Source: Clostridiales bacterium | Lineage (GTDB): Bacteria; Bacillota; Clostridia; Christensenellales; UBA1242 | Direction: 5' to 3' | DNA: 48,548 nt | Assembly (NCBI GenBank): GCA_015069385.1 | Contig: SVIS01000010.1 | Coordinates: 1 to 48,548, forward strand | Shown here: positions 7,539-14,749 of the stretch, one piece after another | Position numbering within the stretch: the first letter of the stretch is position 1 | Layout: each line of letters starts with the position of its first letter | Notes under the pieces: model-generated | The model's input: the letters and a program-made list of their open reading frames with translations, nothing else | Told to the model about the DNA's origin: nothing | Database searches by the model: none | Position numbers and translations under genes: made by a program

Positions 7539-8279
7539 TTATAATTCAAAGTAATGGTCACTAGACTCAAATTCAAATTTAGTTGATTTTGCCACCTTAT
7601 TTGACCTTATATTGTCATTATCACATACCCAATAAACATTTTTATTCTTTCTTTGACAACATAATAAAAATGCGTTTGTTAATTTTTTTGCATATCCAAA
7701 ACCTTGAAATTTATCATCTATCCATATATTAGCACCTAAACTATCATTAAGACTATACTCACTTAAACAAAATCCAACAACTTTATCGTTAATAACCAAA
7801 GCGACACCAACTCCGTTTGTGAAAAAATCTTTTATGTTTGTGTAAGAATATAATTCATCAATTATACAAGTTGAATTGTTAAAGTTTTTTTTCATAAAAT
7901 TTGGTGTTATTTCGACTATGTGTTCATCTTCAATAAAGTCAATATTTTTTCTAATGTCAAAAATATATGAATTTATTTGTTTATCTATCAGTCTATCAGA
8001 AAGTTTATTTTTAAGAAATGAACGCCAATTATTATCTGGGACATATAAATATCGTGGTGAACTTATATCTTTTAAGTAGGCAATCAATTGTTCACCATTT
8101 TCTTTTGAAAATTTACCGCCAACAAATATGCTTAGTCCCCAAGATAGCATCAAGCCATCATTATCTACTAGATCTGTCACTTTACCTTGTTTTCTTTGTA
8201 AAAGTGATTGTATTAAGTTTGGATAAATGAAATAATCATATAAATATAAATCATTCTTTTTTAAAATTCTGGTTTCCAT
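7539..8279 (-). CDS. GNAT-family acetyltransferase, two-part
   Basis: A 246-residue protein. The N-terminal half (to about residue 130) is not recognisable beyond a likely alpha/beta fold. The C-terminal half has the GNAT core GVALVINDKVVGFCLSEY, then ANIWIDDKFQGFGYAKKLTNAFL (acetyl-CoA loop) and NVYWVCDNDNIRSNKVAKSTKFEF, which resembles the end of the GNAT_acetyltran family. Shine-Dalgarno AAAGGAG precedes the ATG. It is separated from the downstream kinase by 80 nt of AT-rich DNA without a clear terminator, so co-transcription is likely. Acceptor unknown. Confidence 0.75.
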   Translation of the reverse strand: METRILKKNDLYLYDYFIYPNLIQSLLQRKQGKVTDLVDNDGLMLSWGLSIFVGGKFSKENGEQLIAYLKDISSPRYLYVPDNNWRSFLKNKLSDRLIDKQINSYIFDIRKNIDFIEDEHIVEITPNFMKKNFNNSTCIIDELYSYTNIKDFFTNGVGVALVINDKVVGFCLSEYSLNDSLGANIWIDDKFQGFGYAKKLTNAFLLCCQRKNKNVYWVCDNDNIRSNKVAKSTKFEFESSDHYFEL

Positions 8280-8310
8280 AATTTTCTCCTTTAATATTTC
8301 TATTTTAAAT

Positions 8311-8997
8311 TTATTGTAACTCAGTCGGTTTGTTTTCTAACATTTTTATCAAACCAAAATGTTCTTCAACTTGTTTTAATGTTTTCTCAACTGTTGAATT
8401 TAAGTTTCTTTCAACATAAAAGAAGTTGCTATTTTTTATTGCTTGGCATCTTTCCTCATTAATTGTTTTTAAAACTTCATTGCAGTTTTGTTTTGCTTTT
8501 GCTGGGTTTGTTGAAGAATTGATAAATCTATTAAAACCAATGTGACTAGGTCTATGACAATAATCGTCAATAATGTTGTCGTTGTTTTCTCTAATTAGAA
8601 ACACAACTTGATTTGGATTTGCAAGTATTTCAGCTTCTTCAACGGTTAGATGCAAATCGCAAACAACTATTTGATTTTTAGATAATTCTACTAAATCTGC
8701 TAAAATAAATTCCATTTGTTCGGCTGAATTATCTTTTAACCATTGCACATATTCGTTAGTGTCACGTAAGAAAAACTCATCTACATTTTTAAAAGTTTTA
8801 TTCATATTAGGTTGGTCTGTTGAGTTTGAAAGTTTTTTATGTTCTTCAAATCTTTCATCAACATCATATCTTAGCCAACCATATTTTTCTGCCAATGCTT
8901 TTGAAATTGTTGTTTTACCACCGGTGGCAGTTCCTGTGATAAAATATACATTTTTAAATTGTTCTTTTTTATATTTTTCTAAATATACTTTCCCCAT
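8311..8997 (-). CDS. P-loop kinase-like protein, first gene of the operon
   Basis: A 228-residue protein with Walker A GTATGGKTT (about residues 22-30), YDVDERFEEH after the first helix, and NQIVVCDLHLTVEEAEIL as the likely second strand. It looks like an adenylate-kinase/AAA_33-fold phosphotransferase; substrate unknown. It opens the four-gene operon. Its AAGGAG site lies inside a long hairpin (9005-9045) and the region upstream carries two terminators and a leader peptide, so both transcription and translation seem controlled. The early Walker A and short length are normal for small-molecule kinases. Confidence 0.75.
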   Translation of the reverse strand: MGKVYLEKYKKEQFKNVYFITGTATGGKTTISKALAEKYGWLRYDVDERFEEHKKLSNSTDQPNMNKTFKNVDEFFLRDTNEYVQWLKDNSAEQMEFILADLVELSKNQIVVCDLHLTVEEAEILANPNQVVFLIRENNDNIIDDYCHRPSHIGFNRFINSSTNPAKAKQNCNEVLKTINEERCQAIKNSNFFYVERNLNSTVEKTLKQVEEHFGLIKMLENKPTELQ

Positions 8998-9004
8998 AAT
9001 TTTC

Positions 9005-9045
9005 TCCTTAAGTTTATATTTCGGCGAAGAATATAAAACTAAGGA
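9005..9045 (-). promoter_or_regulatory. Hairpin sequestering the ribosome binding site of the kinase gene
   Basis: Arms 9005-9020 and 9030-9045 pair over about 15 positions with small bulges. The AAGGA of the ribosome binding site is paired with TCCTT. Translation of the first operon gene would need this stem to open. Confidence 0.55.
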
Positions 9046-9064
9046 ACTTTTATCTAAAAATCAC

Positions 9065-9101
9065 AAGAAAAAAGTCCACCTATAATTCATAAGTGAACTT
9101 T
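9065..9101 (-). terminator. Second leader terminator of the GNAT/kinase operon
   Basis: Arms 9071-9079 and 9093-9101 pair with one G-U, followed on the minus strand by U6. It lies upstream of the first structural gene, so it is a leader terminator. Confidence 0.7.
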
Positions 9102-9139
9102 ATCTTTATATAACTACATGTAATTATAAAATTAATCAC

Positions 9140-9209
9140 AAAAAATAGATAAAACTCACTAGTTTTATATGTTTACCACACATAAAACCAGCCGAGTAGT
9201 TTTATGTGT
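9140..9209 (-). promoter_or_regulatory. Attenuator with mutually exclusive hairpins
   Basis: Read on the minus strand there are four segments. A (9199-9209) pairs with B (9178-9188) over 11 perfect bases. B also pairs with C (9162-9172) over 11 positions with one G-U. C (9161-9168) pairs with D (9149-9156) over 8 bases and is followed by U6. A:B allows the C:D terminator; B:C prevents it. Segment A starts one base after the stop codon of the leader peptide, so a ribosome there would free B. Confidence 0.7.
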
Positions 9210-9210
9210 T

Positions 9211-9243
9211 CTATTTAGTTCTTAATTTCATAACTGAATACAT
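9211..9243 (-). CDS. Leader peptide MYSVMKLRTK of the GNAT/kinase operon
   Basis: Ten codons and TAG behind a strong AAAAGGAG site 7 nt upstream. It is the first translated element after the promoter at 9269-9297 and ends one base before the attenuator. It has no run of a single amino acid, so sensing of ribosome-targeting drugs, rather than of one charged tRNA, is the likelier mode. Leader peptides of this kind are known from resistance genes in Gram-positive bacteria. Confidence 0.65.
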   Translation of the reverse strand: MYSVMKLRTK

Positions 9244-9268
9244 ATTATTTCTCCTTTTGATGTTCATC

Positions 9269-9297
9269 ATATTAGCAAAGTTTAAATCAAAAGTCAA
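9269..9297 (-). promoter_or_regulatory. Promoter of the attenuated operon
   Basis: TTGACT (9292-9297), 17-nt spacer, TAATAT (9269-9274). Transcription should start near 9262, just ahead of the leader peptide's ribosome binding site. Confidence 0.8.
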
Positions 9298-9478
9298 TAT
9301 GTTTTGAAAAATTTATTGTTATGTAGCCAAAAAATCATAAAAAAGATAAAAGTTTTAAAATAATTTTAATAATAAAAAACACCGAATTTTACTGAAAATA
9401 TATTTGATACAAATATTAAGTTTATTTGCATCTATAATAAAAACACTAGCAAAAATGCTAGTGTTTATAAGCAATTAT
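9298..9478. other. AT-rich intergenic region with an orphan hairpin
   Basis: No convincing gene. It contains a perfect AAACACTAGC/GCTAGTGTTT hairpin (9441-9466) with a U run only on the minus strand. No minus-strand gene lies just upstream of it, so its role is unclear: it may stop antisense transcription or be a remnant. Confidence 0.5.
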
Positions 9479-9508
9479 TTGACATAAAGTAAAAGCCTAT
9501 GCTATTAT
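9479..9508 (+). promoter_or_regulatory. Promoter of the 9560 gene
   Basis: TTGACA (9479-9484), 18-nt spacer, TATTAT (9503-9508). Confidence 0.7.
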
Positions 9509-9559
9509 TATTTATGTTGGTAATGTAGAACCCTCGTGTTCAAATGTAAGGAGATTTAT

Positions 9560-10006
9560 ATGAAAGCAGATTATCAAGCAACTTTACAGAAAGCTAAAGA
9601 GTTGAATCTTATAACTCAAGATGACAAATATGTTTTTTGTACAGTTCGCCCAAAAGATGGTAAATATATGGGCGTTATGCAAGAAGTAATTTATTATAAA
9701 TACGATATATTATTTGTAATAAATGAAAATGAAGTAAAATTAATTGATATAGACCAAAAAACAGGAAGTCTTGTAGGCTCTCATAAAATTATTTCACGAG
9801 AAAATATAATAGACTTGAATGATTATTGGTGCTTCTTATCAAGGGATTTTTATATAAAAGCAAAAAACCCAGATTATCGTGAAAATTTTGCTGTGTGTAA
9901 CAAATTTTATGGTTTTAATCAAAAAGAAATGCTTAATGAAGTAAGAACATTTATCCAACAAAAATATACAATTCCTCTTAAAGAAGCAAAGAAAAATGCA
10001 AAATAA
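9560..10006 (+). CDS. Hypothetical protein, soluble, 148 aa
   Basis: I do not recognise a family. The protein is soluble, with no signal or membrane segment. It alternates beta-type strands (KYVFCTVRPKDG, DILFVINENEVKLIDID, KIISRENIIDL) with a C-terminal helix (QKEMLNEVRTFIQQKY) and a Lys-rich tail. This order loosely resembles PH-like barrels with a final helix, but that is only an impression. The ATG at 9560 follows TAAGGAG; an in-frame start eight codons earlier lacks such a site. It has its own promoter and a structured 3' end. It stands alone between the attenuated operon and a convergent membrane-protein gene. Confidence 0.75.
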   Translation: MKADYQATLQKAKELNLITQDDKYVFCTVRPKDGKYMGVMQEVIYYKYDILFVINENEVKLIDIDQKTGSLVGSHKIISRENIIDLNDYWCFLSRDFYIKAKNPDYRENFAVCNKFYGFNQKEMLNEVRTFIQQKYTIPLKEAKKNAK

Positions 10007-10010
10007 AATA

Positions 10011-10062
10011 CCTATTGTAAGGAAGCGGACTGTCTCCGAATCCTTGCGGTAATAGTTCTAGG
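10011..10062 (+). terminator. GC-rich structured 3' end of the 9560 gene
   Basis: Nested arms CCTATT/AATAG..TAGG, GTAAGGA/TCCTTGC and CGGA/TCCG form one long hairpin that is clearly richer in GC than its surroundings, ending in TTTT. It may be a terminator or a small RNA processed from the 3' end. Confidence 0.5.
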
Positions 10063-10070
10063 TTTTAATA

Positions 10071-10100
10071 AAATATCCACCTAATTTATGGTGGATATTT
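10071..10100. terminator. Bidirectional terminator
   Basis: AAATATCCACC/GGTGGATATTT arms around an 8-nt loop; it suits the convergent genes at 9560 and 10105. Confidence 0.85.
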
Positions 10101-10104
10101 TTAC

Positions 10105-10941
10105 TTATTTTTTTACATTACCTGCGCCACAAGATGGACATTTTGTTTTGTCTTTATTATAAAGGGTGTTACAATATTCACATCTATAATACGAGTTTTC
10201 GCTTACGATTTGTGTGTTATTATTTGCAAGTAGTTTACTTGGTTTAGTAACTATAACACTTTGCTCACCTATTGCTTTTATTTTAAAACTTCCTGCCTGT
10301 TCAAAGGCATTAGCTTCATAAAAAGTATAATCGTGTCCAGAAATTCCATCTATAATCTGACCATTATCGTCTCGCCAAAAATATGCAACCTTATACATTG
10401 GTGTACCATTTACTGTTAAATTAGAACTTATTGATACAAAAGTTGCAGTATATTCAGTCCCATTTTTATAAATACCCTTTGCCTTAATTATTTTAACAAT
10501 ATTTGATATAACTACTCCCCAAAGTAATAAATCAACTACAAAGAATACTGCACATAAAATAATTGGTACTTTTAGTGCAGGACCTAAAGAATAATTTGCC
10601 TCAACTGATTCAAAAGTATTGGACATATATTTAATTGTTATAACACCATTATTTTCAATTTGTTTTATATCGTAATAATTATAATTTTCAGAAGTTCTAC
10701 CAGAATGTTGGTTGCCCTGTTCATCATAAAAAATGTATCCTATTGAATAATATTCAACTTTGTTCACTGTAATAGTTGAAGTCATGCTGCCATCTATTAT
10801 AGTGGCAATTGCCTCTTGACCATTTTGTAAAATATTTTTATATGTAAAATGTTGTTTTAAAGATCCAACCATTGCAAGGGCTGGTGCTAAAAAAAATAAA
10901 GCAATAATTACAAAAATTATTAAAGATTTGTTTTTTTTCAT
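10105..10941 (-). CDS. Two-TM membrane protein with C-terminal zinc ribbon
   Basis: A 278-residue protein of unknown role. Membrane segments lie at about residues 8-26 and 122-148. The region between them and the region after the second are similar to each other: both contain an A-T-(F/I)-x-S/D strand, a (Y/F)KV/VEYYSIGYIFYDEQG or MYKVAYFWRDDNG strand and a final I-K-(Y/A) strand. This is the pattern of DUF3592-like beta repeats. It ends in a zinc ribbon, CEYCNTLYNKDKTKCPSCG. The ribosome binding site is weak (AGGAAA). It follows the flavin-reductase-like gene by 17 nt, so the two are probably co-transcribed. Confidence 0.75.
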   Translation of the reverse strand: MKKNKSLIIFVIIALFFLAPALAMVGSLKQHFTYKNILQNGQEAIATIIDGSMTSTITVNKVEYYSIGYIFYDEQGNQHSGRTSENYNYYDIKQIENNGVITIKYMSNTFESVEANYSLGPALKVPIILCAVFFVVDLLLWGVVISNIVKIIKAKGIYKNGTEYTATFVSISSNLTVNGTPMYKVAYFWRDDNGQIIDGISGHDYTFYEANAFEQAGSFKIKAIGEQSVIVTKPSKLLANNNTQIVSENSYYRCEYCNTLYNKDKTKCPSCGAGNVKK

Positions 10942-10958
10942 ATTTTTTTCCTAAATAT

Positions 10959-11873
10959 TTATTTTTTCTTTTCTTTGCGGCGTTTATCATTAATAATGTT
11001 TAATGCATCTTCATCGATTAATGAAATACCTTCTTGCTTAGCAATGCTAACCATTTGTGATAAAGCGGCTTTTAAAAATATTCTAGGTATTTTTACAAGT
11101 TTTGCACAAGCCTGTTCGGTAAATTTAACATCAGGGTCAATTCTTTCTGCCGCATAAATTACTGACTTAACATCACCATCATTTTTTTCTGGAATTTTTT
11201 CAGAAATAGGTTTTTTAAATTTTGTGTACCAAAAGTTTGTGCTATCTCTATAACCATAATCTACTGGCACATTTGGAAAATTATTTCTTTTAACACCATT
11301 TATTATAGAATTATGATATTTCTCTTTCATTAAAATTTTATCTATTTTTAAAATAAAGTGCGCTCCAAATTTGCTAGTTATACCATTAAAATTTCTGTAA
11401 GGTGGTTCATAACCTTCTAAATTGCCAGGTTTGTCGTTATATGCATCTTCTAAACTATCATCCCAAGTACATTCAAACACTTGAAAACTCTCTTGTACAA
11501 TCTGAGGTCTGTCTTTACCCAAAGCGCTATCTTTTAAGGTAAACAAACAGTTTTTCATTTTTTCTTCTGTGCTATCACCCGGAAAGCCTAAGCGAACTGC
11601 TTCCTTAAAATACTTTTTTTCATCTGTAATAAAGTTTAATGTACATTTTTTTGTTCTTAAAATATTTTGTGCTGTATTTGAACTATTTCTACATTCAAGT
11701 AACATAGCATAGTAATTTTTACCTGCAATATAATACGGAAAACATAAAGAATATGCTCCCAAGTTTGTTTGACCGCTTTCACTTACAGTACTTATTAAAA
11801 TTGTTGGCATTGGATAAAATGCCGAAGTTTGATAAAAATTATCTACAATTCTTAACTCTTTCAATTCGTCCAT
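10959..11873 (-). CDS. Flavin-reductase-like protein with C-terminal PCP_red-like domain
   Basis: A 304-residue protein. Residues about 15-190 resemble the FMN-binding split barrel of flavin-reductase-like proteins: YPMPTILISTVSESGQTNLGAYSLCFP, RNSSNTAQNILRTKKCTLNFI and GAHFILKIDKILM. Residues about 250-298 (FTEQACAKLVKIP..FLKAALSQMVSIAKQEGISLIDEDAL) match the small helical domain found at the end of light-independent protochlorophyllide reductase subunits (PCP_red). Such domains also occur in non-photosynthetic bacteria. No photosynthesis gene is present. The ATG follows AGAGGT. The substrate is unknown; a flavin-dependent redox role is inference. Confidence 0.75.
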   Translation of the reverse strand: MDELKELRIVDNFYQTSAFYPMPTILISTVSESGQTNLGAYSLCFPYYIAGKNYYAMLLECRNSSNTAQNILRTKKCTLNFITDEKKYFKEAVRLGFPGDSTEEKMKNCLFTLKDSALGKDRPQIVQESFQVFECTWDDSLEDAYNDKPGNLEGYEPPYRNFNGITSKFGAHFILKIDKILMKEKYHNSIINGVKRNNFPNVPVDYGYRDSTNFWYTKFKKPISEKIPEKNDGDVKSVIYAAERIDPDVKFTEQACAKLVKIPRIFLKAALSQMVSIAKQEGISLIDEDALNIINDKRRKEKKK

Positions 11874-11952
11874 ATTTACCTCTTTTTTAATATTTTCATA
11901 TAATGATATTATATTATTTTTTTAAAAATACAAAATATTTAGATAAAAATAA

Positions 11953-13977
11953 TTACATTTCTTTTAATATATTTAAATATTTTTCAAAATAATCTTGTTT
12001 TTGCCTAATAGAAAATAAATCTATTTTATTTTCTAAATGTAAGGCAAATTTTTCAAGTAAAATTTTACATAAATAGTAAACTATTATATTATTAAAATCC
12101 TGTTCTTTATAATCATGGTTTTCTTGAATTAATTTATTTTTTAATTTATTAAACAAGTTTTTGTTTATTTTTTCATTTCTCATAAAAAATTTGATACAGA
12201 TTACTGCAAAATCATATAGTTTTGGACCTACCAAAGCCTCATCAAAATCTATCACATAGTAATTATTATTACAAATTAATATATTTCCGCTAGATAAGTC
12301 ACCATGATTTAAATAACACTCATTAACAAAACTATGTTGTTTTATTTGTTCATATCTTTTAATAACATATTTAATTTCTTGCGCAATATTACTGTTTTCT
12401 AAATTTGCATTTTTTAATATATTATAATAATTTTCACACTTTAAATTAATGGTTGAAGTTAAATTTGTTTTGCGATTTAACGATACAATTTTTGATAAGA
12501 AATTAAATAAATTTTTATTTAGTTTAACATGTTTACCTTTAATATAATTAAAAATATTATATTTATTATTATTTATAGTTAAAACGTTTTTATTTATTGG
12601 TGCACAAACATTAATGCCATAAGTGGTATATGTTTGTTGTAACTCTTGAGATAAATTAAAATTTACATTGCTATTGTAGCGTTTTATTACATAGTTTTCA
12701 TTGTTAGTTAAAATTTCAATTACAGCATTAGCTACACCACTGCTATTGCGTTTATAGGCTTTTACTTCTCGATTTATATTGCATGCATTTAACACTTTTT
12801 GAATTTCTGAAGTAGTTATATTATATAATTTATAATCTCTAATTGTTTTTTCATAAAGTGCTAACATGTTTTTACAAACAACTTGTGAAGAGTACATTGT
12901 TTTTACTCTTTGAATGTTGCTTACATCGTACTTACTCTTTTGAGATAATTTAAATTTAGTTATAATCTTTTTTGCCAAGTTTTTGTGGCTCGGCGTATTA
13001 TATATTGAATTTTTGTTATTTAACATCTCTACCATGCCGGAATTTTTGCTACCTACTATATGAATGCCAGTTGACATAGCCTCGAGAGTAACATATGGAA
13101 AATTATCAAAGAGTGATGGAAAAATTGCCACATTGCATTTATTATAAAATTCATTAAGAGATGTATTTGGCAACTGTCCTAAAAACTCTAAATTACTTCT
13201 ATATTCTTCATTAACTAGGCTTTTAATATATTCTTTAGTAGATATATTTTGTGAATTTCGTGTTGTATCTTTACCAATAAAATAGCATTTTACTTTAGGA
13301 AATTTTTTAAAAAAGATATTCAATGCTTTTGCCAAAACAACAACACCTTTTCTTTCTTCTAAACTACCAACATATAAAAGTGAATTCGTTTTTTGTATAT
13401 TTTCATCTTTAAAAAAGTTAGTTAAGTTTGCCGGATTTGGAGTTACCAAAATATCTTTTGGCTTTAAAGGAAAATCTTTACATATTATTTCTTTTAAAAT
13501 ATTAGAACAACATGTTACTAAATTTGCTTGCAAAAGAGCATATTCTTCCCATGTAAGCATTTGATTGGTTACTTCACCAAAATTATTTTTATTGAATTTT
13601 AACCAAACTTTTAAAGGAGTATGCAACCGAACTACAAGCGGAATTTTTCTATCTTTTTCAAAAAGCACGCTTTCGGCACCCCAATCTGGCACCTCTATTA
13701 TTTCAATTCCGTCATTTTGTAATTCTAAAAGCAAGTTAGCAACCATCTGACGATAATTAGTATAATCTTCTATTTGTCTACCGGTTGGCTCGTTAAATAA
13801 TCTATAAATTTCAACACCATTTTCAAAATAATGTTGATTCTCTTTTAAACCTCTTGCAATAACAATAACCTGATGTCCAAGCCTTACATACTCTTCAGCA
13901 ACTCTTTTTTGGTATGTTGCTATACCACCAAAATTGGTTTCTTCTGGATATTCTTCGTGTACTAAACATATTTTCAT
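11953..13977 (-). CDS. Glycosyltransferase (GT4) fused to an aminoglycoside-phosphotransferase-like domain
   Basis: A 674-residue fusion. Residues 1 to about 370 are a GT-B glycosyltransferase of family 4: MKICLVHEEYPEETNFGGIATYQ, VIVIARG, VVRLHTP, LLYVGSLEERKGVVVLAKAL, VKCYFIGK and FPSLFDNFPYVTLEAMSTG. Residues about 400-674 are an APH/choline-kinase-like domain with the catalytic loop NHGDLSSGN (near 557-565) and IDFDEA (576-580, where many kinases have DFG/DFD). One protein may therefore add a sugar and phosphorylate it or a lipid/sugar acceptor. It follows a guanylate-kinase-like gene by 9 nt, forming a pair. No signal peptide, so it is cytoplasmic or membrane-peripheral. Confidence 0.85.
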   Translation of the reverse strand: MKICLVHEEYPEETNFGGIATYQKRVAEEYVRLGHQVIVIARGLKENQHYFENGVEIYRLFNEPTGRQIEDYTNYRQMVANLLLELQNDGIEIIEVPDWGAESVLFEKDRKIPLVVRLHTPLKVWLKFNKNNFGEVTNQMLTWEEYALLQANLVTCCSNILKEIICKDFPLKPKDILVTPNPANLTNFFKDENIQKTNSLLYVGSLEERKGVVVLAKALNIFFKKFPKVKCYFIGKDTTRNSQNISTKEYIKSLVNEEYRSNLEFLGQLPNTSLNEFYNKCNVAIFPSLFDNFPYVTLEAMSTGIHIVGSKNSGMVEMLNNKNSIYNTPSHKNLAKKIITKFKLSQKSKYDVSNIQRVKTMYSSQVVCKNMLALYEKTIRDYKLYNITTSEIQKVLNACNINREVKAYKRNSSGVANAVIEILTNNENYVIKRYNSNVNFNLSQELQQTYTTYGINVCAPINKNVLTINNNKYNIFNYIKGKHVKLNKNLFNFLSKIVSLNRKTNLTSTINLKCENYYNILKNANLENSNIAQEIKYVIKRYEQIKQHSFVNECYLNHGDLSSGNILICNNNYYVIDFDEALVGPKLYDFAVICIKFFMRNEKINKNLFNKLKNKLIQENHDYKEQDFNNIIVYYLCKILLEKFALHLENKIDLFSIRQKQDYFEKYLNILKEM

Positions 13978-13986
13978 AAAAAACTC

Positions 13987-14667
13987 CTATTCTTTAAAAT
14001 ATTCTTCAAATTGATTTGTAGGAATATTTATTAGTTTACATACTTGTTTTAATTGTTCCTTTTCACTTTGTTGTCTATTTTCTCCAAAAGAGTCTGACAA
14101 AATTATATGAAAATTTTTATCATGCACTCTGTTAGCATATTGGTTCATTGCCGTGGTTAATTCTTTTACCATATTTATTCTACTTAATATTTCATCAGAA
14201 CTAAACACTTTACCGGCGTATTGTGCCCTTTTAACTACTGTGTAAGGGTTTAAAAAAGTAATGGCTATTTTGGTTGTATTTCCATACTTTTTTACAAAGT
14301 CTGACTCTTGTAATTCATAAGCAGAAGGAAATAAAATTAACTTTGCTGTTGGATTTTGCAATAATTCCTTTAATTTTTCAATGCTATATCCATAACCATT
14401 TCCACCCGATAAAGTCTTAATATCTCCAGAATAATACCCCAATATCTTTCCGTTATTTAAACCATCAACAAATTGTTTATGACTAACATAAGTATAATGT
14501 TTGTCATCTGGGCGAGGCTTCCTTGTAGTAATTTGTGGCACAATTTTATAACCAAACTTTTCTAAAAAAATAGCACAAAAAGACTTGCCTGTTCCGCTAG
14601 GACCTAAAAGGCTAACCACGTCTTGTTGTGCCAATAAAGACTGACCTAAAAATTCTTTATATTTCAT
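13987..14667 (-). CDS. Guanylate-kinase-like nucleotide kinase
   Basis: A 226-residue P-loop protein with Walker A GPSGTGKSF (about residues 22-30), then PQITTRKPRPDDKHYTYVSHKQF. This matches the GMP-binding TTR.PR and Y..VS..F pattern of guanylate kinases, followed by GYGYSIEKL. It is longer than usual Gmk at the C-terminus and diverged elsewhere. It may be an accessory kinase rather than the essential Gmk. It is the first gene of a pair with the GT4-APH fusion, which suggests a role in the same small-molecule or glycan pathway. No clear Shine-Dalgarno site precedes the ATG. Confidence 0.75.
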   Translation of the reverse strand: MKYKEFLGQSLLAQQDVVSLLGPSGTGKSFCAIFLEKFGYKIVPQITTRKPRPDDKHYTYVSHKQFVDGLNNGKILGYYSGDIKTLSGGNGYGYSIEKLKELLQNPTAKLILFPSAYELQESDFVKKYGNTTKIAITFLNPYTVVKRAQYAGKVFSSDEILSRINMVKELTTAMNQYANRVHDKNFHIILSDSFGENRQQSEKEQLKQVCKLINIPTNQFEEYFKE

Positions 14668-14723
14668 AACACTCTACTATTTAGTTATTACATAAAAAAC
14701 ATAACAAGTCAAGCACAAATTAA

Positions 14724-14749
14724 ATAAAAAGCAACAAAAATGTTGCTTT
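14724..14749 (-). terminator. Terminator of the Ca2+ ATPase gene
   Basis: AAAGCAACA/TGTTGCTTT arms (14728-14736, 14741-14749) with T/A runs on both sides; it overlaps the stop codon of the ATPase gene. Confidence 0.8.
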
